This document shows positions 57,918-64,000 of a stretch of 64,000 bases of DNA, one piece after another. This DNA comes from Chryseomicrobium aureum (GTDB lineage Bacteria; Bacillota; Bacilli; Bacillales_A; Planococcaceae), in assembly GCF_016909155.1 (NCBI RefSeq), contig NZ_JAFBFG010000008.1, positions 26,457-90,456 of the forward strand, in the 5' to 3' direction. Under the pieces are notes generated by a model. It saw nothing but the letters and a program-made list of their open reading frames with translations. It was not told the origin of the DNA and did no database searches. How positions within the stretch are numbered: position 1 is the first letter of the stretch; each line of letters begins with the position of its first letter. A program made the position numbers and the translations under genes.

Positions 57918-59147
57918 ATGAATTTCTTAACAAATCAAAAGGGCTACACATTATTACTAACATTAGTTTTAGTAGTGTTGTTGTTTCTTGTAACTGCTTC
58001 GTTTGCTGTTGCATCTATAAATCAATCTAAGCAAATTAAAAATACTAGTACAACTAGCATCTCCTACTCTGTAGCCGAGATGGGTGCAGAGTATATCGAG
58101 GCAAAAACCTCAGAAATTATTATTCGTCACCAACAAACACTTAAGCGTGATGTGGAAAGCATAGACAAGAATTTAACCAGAATTCAATTCGATAACAAAG
58201 TGGAAGAATCGATTGCTAAACATGAGCTTGCAACAGCAATAGAGATTATAGAATTGTTAAGAACTTTAGATAAGGATGTAGATAGTAACTCTTACCACAC
58301 ATCCACTTCAGTTGATCCGACTTATTCATTACAAAATGAGGTTGCAAATTTCATCTCATCGAATAAAAAAGTCGTAACTGTATATGGAACCTCTTTAATT
58401 GGAGATTCAAGTAAAGAAAACTCAATTGATCTGACAATTAACTTACCCGATAATCTAGGAATTAGCTATTCAATTACCACTACTGCAGCAGGAACTCCTG
58501 TGGTCGGTATTACATTTAATGAATTCATGTGTGGCACAAATTTTGCTTGTTCAAATAGTGAATTAAAATTTGCAAATAACACAGCTCCTCATACTAGAGA
58601 TATTTTAAGTACAAAAGCTATTAGTTTTGAAAAACTTGAGAATAGAAACAACAAAAAAAAGGGGGATCTTGATGGTACTAATTTAGCCAAAAACACTATT
58701 ACTGTTCTATCTGAAAAATCCATTACTTTTAATCACAATCAAAGTTATGTTTATAATGCCAATGTAGTAACAAATATATTAAATTTCACTTCAAACTCTA
58801 GCGCAGTTAAAACATCTTTTACTAACTCGAAGATTTTAGTTAAAGATATTTTTATTCAAAAACCTAAAAACAAAGTTATAGCATTAAATAACTCTACGAT
58901 GTGTGTATTTAATTCATTTTGGGATCCAACTGATAATTATATATTAGAAAATAATAGTAAACTATTAATATTTAATCCAGCAAAGTATAAAACAAATCAA
59001 TCTTACTCAGGTCCTGTTTACTTAGATGAAGCTCGTTTTGAGACAGCCTGCTCTGTAAGTATAACTTCTGAATATGCAAGTTCTTCTCAATCCATCACAA
59101 TTACTCCCATAGAATGGGCATCACTAACAAAAATCAAATACAACTAA
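57918..59147 (+). CDS. Large pilin-like tip protein (PilX-like, lacks Glu5)
   Basis: 409 aa with a prepilin-style start MNFLTNQKG|YTLLLTLVLVVLLFLVTAS. The residue at +5 is Leu instead of Glu, as in PilX/GspK-type subunits thought to sit at the pilus tip. The mature part is more than twice the length of the other pilins, rich in Asn/Ser/Lys, and has Cys in MCGTNFACSNS, MCVFNS and TACSVS. No adhesin domain recognised. Much lower GC than neighbours. Candidate tip adhesin. Confidence 0.7.
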   Translation: MNFLTNQKGYTLLLTLVLVVLLFLVTASFAVASINQSKQIKNTSTTSISYSVAEMGAEYIEAKTSEIIIRHQQTLKRDVESIDKNLTRIQFDNKVEESIAKHELATAIEIIELLRTLDKDVDSNSYHTSTSVDPTYSLQNEVANFISSNKKVVTVYGTSLIGDSSKENSIDLTINLPDNLGISYSITTTAAGTPVVGITFNEFMCGTNFACSNSELKFANNTAPHTRDILSTKAISFEKLENRNNKKKGDLDGTNLAKNTITVLSEKSITFNHNQSYVYNANVVTNILNFTSNSSAVKTSFTNSKILVKDIFIQKPKNKVIALNNSTMCVFNSFWDPTDNYILENNSKLLIFNPAKYKTNQSYSGPVYLDEARFETACSVSITSEYASSSQSITITPIEWASLTKIKYN

Positions 59148-59174
59148 AAAACAGCCGATGCGGCTGTTTTTTTA
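59148..59174. terminator. Bidirectional terminator
   Basis: AAAAAACAGCCG, AT loop, CGGCTGTTTTTTT between the convergent pilin-like and diguanylate cyclase genes. Confidence 0.85.
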
Positions 59175-60914
59175 GTTACTATTGTATTCCGCTACACGAT
59201 TCCGCCCCGCCTGCTTAGCTCCAATGTAGAGCGCGCGATCGGCGTTTCGTAGCATTGTGATTGTTTCATCGGTATCTTCTGGTGCATTTGAAACACCAAT
59301 CGAGACCGTCAAATAAATGATTTCATCTTGTCGATTTTTGGAGAGGTCCGAATCTATTAAAAAAGGAGTGATTTGAACTTCTTTTCGAATCTTCTCGCCT
59401 AGTTCAGCGGCATCTTGTTTCGTCATGTGCGGTAATAGAATGACAAACTCTTCTCCACCATAGCGTGCAATCGTTCCATCCTCTGGAACATGATTTTTTA
59501 ATAAACGCGCAAAATCTTTTAATACACTATTTCCGGCATGATGGCCATATTGATCGTTAATTTGTTTAAAGTGGTCAATATCTAACATAAGTGCAGATAA
59601 ATAAAGATGTGGATTCGTATCTAAGCGGTTTTGCTCAATTTCTAGCTTTTTATCTAAATAGCGATAATTATAAAGTCCGGTCAAAGCACATGTCTCACTT
59701 TTCTCAACAGCTGCGTGTACGTATTTTGCTTTTTCTAAAGAAACTGCAAAGTACGTCGATAATAAGTGAACAATGTCCATCTGGTATTTTTCAAACGCAT
59801 ATTTCTTTCGCGCAGATAAAATGACCATTCCTTCTGTCTTTTTGTTGCGATGGATAGGAACAATTAACAAGCTGTTCATATCTTTCTCAAGAAAATCAGG
59901 CGCATCTTCTCTCCACTCAGAAGCTTTACTAAAGCACTGTTTTTCAGATCGACTAAAATAAGAATGAATGAATGAGTTCTGTATCGATTCTGAATCTACT
60001 TCAATTGTAACTTCTTCTTTGTCCACAACAGCTCGGAGTACAACGTAGCGGCCTTTTAAATTATCAACAATGTAAATGGCATCGAGCGGGAACAATTCTG
60101 CCACTCGCTTCATAAACATATCGACAATTTGATTGACACTTAAGCGATCTGCCATTTCATGACCAAATGCGCTGGCTTTCGAAAGTGCAAGGTTAGCACG
60201 CTCTACGGTATTGTACATTCGCACGACATAGGTAACAAGTAAAAATGGAATACCTAGTAATAGAAAGGCAATCCAACCGATCTCATTTTGAAGCACGTAT
60301 AGTGATATCGCATAAGGCAATGTAATTAAGCTTCCCGTGTAGTCCCAAAGAGCATCGCGTGAGAAGAATTTATCTTTACTTCCTAAAATCCTGTCTCTTG
60401 TATATAAAATGATGTGATTGCTTGTTAAACTTACGAACATAAACACACTAGCTCCAATTAAAATCATTCCAATGTCTGTTGTACCGAGCTGGTACCCAAC
60501 TGCATGAGCCGCCAAAGCCGATACTAAAGAGACCAGAACAAACATCCAAGAATTAAATAAAATCCGATACGGCAAATCTGTTAAAAAACGAACGCGGAAT
60601 AACATCGGTAAGATTGAAAATTGTACGAGAATCATTTCAACACCTGCCCCGTACTGCAGAAAAGCTGCAACTGTCACCCATTGGGATAGGAATATTGTTG
60701 TTGCCCCGATATGGAATGGAATAGCAGTTGTTGCAAGTGCCAATATGAACATAAACGAAAAAATCAGCCAGTCGATTGGTTGACTAGGAAATGCGAGAAA
60801 AAGGAGTGCCATGAGTGGAAGTGCGGTAAAGCAATAAAGTAAAACGATGGTACGTTTCGTACGCTTGCTGAATTCCATTGTCTCCCGCCTTCCATTTTTA
60901 GAGTTGTCTGACAA
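59172..60914 (-). CDS. Membrane diguanylate cyclase (multi-TM, GAF, GGDEF)
   Basis: 580 aa. Five to seven N-terminal membrane helices (about 20-240), a GAF-like domain (about 265-395) and a full GGDEF domain (about 410-575) with LTGLYNYRYLD, LDIDHFKQINDQYGHHAGN and ARYGGEEFVILLP. All catalytic positions are present, so it should make c-di-GMP. The autoinhibitory RxxD site is replaced by VPED, so feedback control may be lost. It abuts the pilus genes and may feed PilB. Confidence 0.9.
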   Translation of the reverse strand: MSDNSKNGRRETMEFSKRTKRTIVLLYCFTALPLMALLFLAFPSQPIDWLIFSFMFILALATTAIPFHIGATTIFLSQWVTVAAFLQYGAGVEMILVQFSILPMLFRVRFLTDLPYRILFNSWMFVLVSLVSALAAHAVGYQLGTTDIGMILIGASVFMFVSLTSNHIILYTRDRILGSKDKFFSRDALWDYTGSLITLPYAISLYVLQNEIGWIAFLLLGIPFLLVTYVVRMYNTVERANLALSKASAFGHEMADRLSVNQIVDMFMKRVAELFPLDAIYIVDNLKGRYVVLRAVVDKEEVTIEVDSESIQNSFIHSYFSRSEKQCFSKASEWREDAPDFLEKDMNSLLIVPIHRNKKTEGMVILSARKKYAFEKYQMDIVHLLSTYFAVSLEKAKYVHAAVEKSETCALTGLYNYRYLDKKLEIEQNRLDTNPHLYLSALMLDIDHFKQINDQYGHHAGNSVLKDFARLLKNHVPEDGTIARYGGEEFVILLPHMTKQDAAELGEKIRKEVQITPFLIDSDLSKNRQDEIIYLTVSIGVSNAPEDTDETITMLRNADRALYIGAKQAGRNRVAEYNSN

Positions 60915-60953
60915 ATAAAATTATAGCACTCCATAAGAAAAATCCATCGGGCA

Positions 60954-62126
60954 TTATTGGCTTTTTTTGAATCGCCATTCAGTTAAAAAGTACAGTGAAC
61001 CTGTGAGAAAAGTACTTGTTTTTCCATCGTTTGTTAAATTTATTACTATATCTTCGACTTTCTTCAAATCACAATTTTCTATCCGACATAATTCGACTAG
61101 TCTATTTGCATCAAGTGCACGTTCATGAGAAAATTGGACAAATGTGATTTTATCTGCGACTTCTTCCAGGGCTATTAAAATTTCCTTATACTCTTTATCG
61201 GCTAATATTCCCATTATTAAATGGATAGATTGACCTTTGAATGATTTTTTTATTGTCTCAGCGAGTTTGACTGCACTTTCTAAGTTATGGGCTCCATCCA
61301 AGTACACATTTTCTGCAATCTTCTCCATTCGAAATGGAATATAGGCGGTTTTCAAAGCTTGCTCGATCGCACCGGGATTAGATTCAACTAATGATTGGAA
61401 AGCTGCAACTGCCAGTGAAGCATTCATTCGCTGGTGGTCGCCGAGCAAAGCAATTTCGATTTCATCGCCCAGGGGTGCAATCATGTTCAGTCTTGCATTC
61501 TTCGTTTCCACTTCCTTTTCGATTGGCGCGAGATAAATCGACTCTGGTACAAAGACATTCGCCTTCTGTTTGATAATGCCCGCTTTGTGCGAGCCGATGT
61601 CATCGAGTGTTGTACCTAAGAAATTGGTGTGGTCAATCGAGAGGCTTGTAATGACTGCTGTACTGTTTGGCACGACATTTGTGCTATCAAAGCGACCACC
61701 CATTCCGGTTTCAACTAGCCACATCTCCACTTCTTTTTGTTGAAAGAACAAAAATGCGCAGACCGTGAGAAGCTCAAAGTCCGTTAGTGTCTTTGCTTCT
61801 TCTACCTTTGATACTTTCTCGACAATCGAATTCATTTCGTGCTCGCTGATTGTAGTACCATTTACTACAATTTGATCATGTACATCAACTATCGCAGGTG
61901 ACTGAAACGCTCCATATGTAAGATTATGTGTTTCACAAAGTGCTTTTAAAAATGCAATTGTGGACCCCTTCCCATTTGTACCTGCAACGTGAATGATTTT
62001 GTCATGACGTTCAGGGTGACCGAGTGCAGCCAAAACTCGCTCAATTCGCTCGAGGCCAGGTTCGATCACAGAACGGCTCTCAATACCGAATCGATTTTTG
62101 TATGTATCGAATCCAGTGATTTTCAT
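60954..62126 (-). CDS. folC: FolC-like Mur ligase, second copy
   Basis: 390-aa folylpolyglutamate/dihydrofolate synthase family protein. P-loop HVAGTNGKGSTIAFLKAL (about 48), the carbamylated-Lys region SIDHTNFLGTTLDDIGSHKAG (about 170) and a C-terminal domain with YLDGAHNLESAVKLAE. In the last motif Pro of DGAHNP is Leu. It is the shorter and more diverged of two tandem copies. Its substrate may differ from its neighbour's. It begins 65 nt after that gene, past a terminator-like hairpin. Confidence 0.85.
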   Translation of the reverse strand: MKITGFDTYKNRFGIESRSVIEPGLERIERVLAALGHPERHDKIIHVAGTNGKGSTIAFLKALCETHNLTYGAFQSPAIVDVHDQIVVNGTTISEHEMNSIVEKVSKVEEAKTLTDFELLTVCAFLFFQQKEVEMWLVETGMGGRFDSTNVVPNSTAVITSLSIDHTNFLGTTLDDIGSHKAGIIKQKANVFVPESIYLAPIEKEVETKNARLNMIAPLGDEIEIALLGDHQRMNASLAVAAFQSLVESNPGAIEQALKTAYIPFRMEKIAENVYLDGAHNLESAVKLAETIKKSFKGQSIHLIMGILADKEYKEILIALEEVADKITFVQFSHERALDANRLVELCRIENCDLKKVEDIVINLTNDGKTSTFLTGSLYFLTEWRFKKSQ

Positions 62127-62150
62127 CGTCTCATCTCCTTTTTCGAATTG

Positions 62151-62183
62151 AAAAAGCTCGCATTCCTAAGAATCCGAGCCTTT
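62151..62183 (-). terminator. Terminator between the two folC genes
   Basis: Minus strand: GCTCGGATTC, a short loop, GAATGCGAGC then TTTTTC. It may be partial, giving lower expression of the second copy. Confidence 0.8.
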
Positions 62184-62191
62184 CATTTTTG

Positions 62192-63478
62192 TTACAGATT
62201 AAGAGTTACTAAGTATTCCCGAACTTCGCTCATAAAGTAAAGAGACCCTGTGATGACAAGAACATCTGTCTCTCCATGAGACGATTGGAAGTCTGTGATA
62301 ACCTTTTTCCAGTCATCAACAGCTGACTTTTCTGTGTGGGACGAATAGTCCATCAATTTTTCTTTTGGAGTTGCGCCAGCGTGGTGGAACGATGTGAACG
62401 TAATGTCTGTTGCGACTTGATCGACCATCGCGACACTTGATGCATTGTCTTTCTCTTCAAGAGCTGCATAAAGGAAGTGATACTTGTATTCCGGATATAC
62501 GGCCGTTAATGTTTGCAGAAGCATTGTCATGCCTTCTGGATTGTGGGCTCCATCGATCACGATATGGTCGCCGAATTTCTCAAAGCGCCCTGCCCACTTC
62601 GCTTTTTTCAGCCCTGCATAAATGGCTTCATCTGACACATTGAACGAATCTGCGATCGTTTTCACAGCTGTTACTGCTAAGCCTGCGTTCTCTGCTTGGT
62701 GAATGCCGAACATGGAAAGTGCGATATTTTCTAAACGGGCTTCCCCGATTTCTAAGTCGAACACTTGGTACCCGTCTTCTAATCGAACATTAGATACTTT
62801 CATGTGCTCTTCTAATTGTTGAAGTGGTGCATTTTTTTCTGCCGCCGTTTCACGAATGACAACTTGCGCTTCAGGATTTTTCACACTTGAAACGACTGGA
62901 ACGCCTGGCTTGATGATTCCCGCTTTTTCAGACGCGATTTCTTGAATCGTTTCGCCGAGGACGTCCGTGTGGTCATATGAAACTGTTGTGATAACGGAGA
63001 TGAGCGGTGTGATAACGTTTGTTGAGTCACGTAAACCACCAATTCCTGTCTCAATCAGCGCAACGTCTACTTGCTGTTCCGCAAAGTGCATGTACGCAAC
63101 GATTGTGATAATGCCAAAGAACGTCGGATATTTGCCATCGTATTTTGTTTCGACAATTGATAGTACTTGGTTCAAGTAATCAAGCAATTTGTCGTCTGGA
63201 ATCTGCACTTCGTTAATACGAATACGCTCATTGACGCGGTGAATGTGTGGTGATGTGAACACACCCACTTGTAGGTCAGCTTCTTTTAAAATTGAGTCAA
63301 CTGCATTTAATGTGGAACCTTTTCCGTTCGAACCGGCAAAGTGGATGGTTTTAAATGTATGGTGTGGATTTCCGAGGTCGTTTAAGATATCCTCGATCAT
63401 CTCTAGGGGTGTGCGTTTGTAAGTGCTCGTACGAATGGAGAATACGAAATCTAGGCATTCTTGTAAGTTAGTGTACAT
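62192..63478 (-). CDS. folC: Folylpolyglutamate synthase / dihydrofolate synthase
   Basis: 428-aa FolC. P-loop HFAGSNGKGSTLNAVDSIL (about 47), SYDHTDVLGETIQEIASEKAGIIKPG (about 160, in parts) with the Lys of EKAGIIK, and VIDGAHNPEGMTML (about 300). It adds glutamates to folates. It takes the canonical folC position next to the prepilin peptidase region of Bacillales. First of two tandem copies. Confidence 0.94.
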   Translation of the reverse strand: MYTNLQECLDFVFSIRTSTYKRTPLEMIEDILNDLGNPHHTFKTIHFAGSNGKGSTLNAVDSILKEADLQVGVFTSPHIHRVNERIRINEVQIPDDKLLDYLNQVLSIVETKYDGKYPTFFGIITIVAYMHFAEQQVDVALIETGIGGLRDSTNVITPLISVITTVSYDHTDVLGETIQEIASEKAGIIKPGVPVVSSVKNPEAQVVIRETAAEKNAPLQQLEEHMKVSNVRLEDGYQVFDLEIGEARLENIALSMFGIHQAENAGLAVTAVKTIADSFNVSDEAIYAGLKKAKWAGRFEKFGDHIVIDGAHNPEGMTMLLQTLTAVYPEYKYHFLYAALEEKDNASSVAMVDQVATDITFTSFHHAGATPKEKLMDYSSHTEKSAVDDWKKVITDFQSSHGETDVLVITGSLYFMSEVREYLVTLNL

Positions 63479-63552
63479 GCATTTGGTCTCCTCTTGGTGG
63501 GTGATTTCTTATCAGATTTAGTATAACAATTTGAGACACGAAATGTCACACT

Positions 63553-63724
63553 TTAGATGTGCAGATCGCCACTCTAGAAACTCCGACTTTGAAACGTTGA
63601 GTTCCACTGCGGGGCTGCTTTCCGTGGGCGCTGCGTGAGCTTCCTCGTCGCAGGCTCCTGCGGGATCTCACGGCAGACTGGAATCCCACTGGAGTCAACC
63701 CCTCCTTTCCACTCAACTTCATTT
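63553..63724. repeat. Chimeric AGATGTG / GTTGAGT element, full length
   Basis: 172 bp: AGATGTGCAGATCGCCACTC and TAGAAACTCCG (left end as in the 36778 element) joined to GTTGAGTTCCACTG ... TCGTCGCAGGCTCCTGCGGG ... CCCACTGGAGTCA ... TCCACTCAACTTCA (right part as in 19817 and 46747). It shows that the two types share a left module. Confidence 0.8.
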
Positions 63725-63761
63725 GAAAGGTTCCCTTCACTATTCATTCAACGATTACCAA

Positions 63762-63797
63762 CAGTTCCCAAAAGGTACCTGGTACCCGCACAATTCC
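63762..63797 (+). repeat. REP-like 36-mer
   Basis: Second copy of the 46703-46738 repeat in the other orientation, ungapped, with CAGTTCCCAAAA at the left and CAATTCC at the right. A further related motif, TTTTTGGGACAGGTACCT, lies at about 63885-63902. Confidence 0.75.
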
Positions 63798-63911
63798 AAC
63801 ACAATTTATAAATAGTCAGAAATTAACATAAGAATGCGGCCTCAAAATGTATATCTAGTGAATAGTCATGAATGTCAGAATAGTTTTTGGGACAGGTACC
63901 TAAAAAATCAT

Positions 63912-64000
63912 AACCACCAGTAGAACTGGTGGTTTGCTCTGCGCCTATAAGGCGCTTTTACTGGCCATGTCTGAAAGACATACTGAACGGGTGGACCAGC
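63912..64000 (+). mobile_element. Hairpin series resembling an IS200/IS605-type end (cut by window edge)
   Basis: Three hairpins in a row: AACCACCAG/CTGGTGGTT (63912-63934), GCGCC/GGCGC (63941-63955) and ATGTCT/AGACAT (63967-63981), immediately after a GGGACAGGTACC motif. Closely spaced subterminal hairpins are typical of IS200/IS605 ends or their structured RNAs. No transposase is in view because the window ends, so the identification is tentative. The remaining bases of 63479-64000 hold only repeats. Confidence 0.45.

Noticed and set aside
63546..63740. 64-aa minus-strand ORF near the right edge
   Set aside because: It is a translated GC-rich repeat with no start signals.

Overview
The window looks like a chromosomal segment of a low-to-mid-GC Bacillota, most plausibly a member of the Planococcaceae/Caryophanaceae (Bacillales). 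Gene order follows Bacillus subtilis closely from yrrO to folC (yrrMNO, mltG, ruvX, alaS, recD2, mnmA, cymR, rarA, 6S RNA, aspS-hisS, relA, apt, recJ, secDF, tgt-queA, ruvBA, pheBA, obg-spo0B, rpmA-prp-rplU, minCD-mreBCD, radC, comC, folC). Almost all genes lie on the minus strand. Plus-strand exceptions are rarA, the SH3-amidase gene, nadR and three minor-pilin genes.

Layout: 0-5 kb holds tRNA wobble-uridine hydroxylation/methylation genes, mltG and the ireB-ruvX-yrzB cluster. 5-14 kb holds T-box-controlled alaS, recD2, a TPR gene, the tRNA 2-thiolation pair yrvO-mnmA and the regulator cymR. 14-20.5 kb holds rarA, tcdA, 6S RNA and a T-box-controlled hisS-aspS operon. 20.5-28.5 kb holds a cell-wall amidase, dtd, rel, apt and recJ. 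28.5-36 kb holds secDF, comN, yajC, tgt, queA, ruvB and ruvA. 36-46 kb holds nadR, pheAB, obg, spo0B, the L27/L21 operon and the division/shape genes.

47-61 kb is the main accessory block: a complete type IV pilus locus sitting where B. subtilis has comC-spoIIB-maf. It encodes PilD, PilO, PilN, PilM, a major pilin, PilC, PilT, PilB, a secreted VanW-like protein and three AT-rich minor-pilin-like genes. It is bracketed by a membrane diguanylate cyclase and contains a second, internally deleted GGDEF gene. PilB has an N-terminal MshEN-like region, so c-di-GMP control of pili is a testable idea. PilT seems to start at a CTG codon. Two tandem folC paralogues follow.

Several sporulation genes expected by synteny are absent (spoIVFAB, bofC, spoIIB, spoVB). 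A SafA-like LysM gene is reduced to one domain beside what may be a kinase fragment, while spo0B remains. This suggests a lineage that has lost or is losing sporulation, but that is an inference from one window.

The intergenic gaps are unusually rich in repeats that share modules: (i) arrays with a unit of about 21 bp whose sequence differs by locus but which all end in the same box, TATTATGGAAACTA; (ii) GC-rich MITE-like elements that begin AGATGTG; (iii) REP-like GGTGACAGGCACC motifs; (iv) at the right edge, a run of hairpins like an IS200/IS605-type end. Families (i) and (ii) are my best candidates for something not described before.
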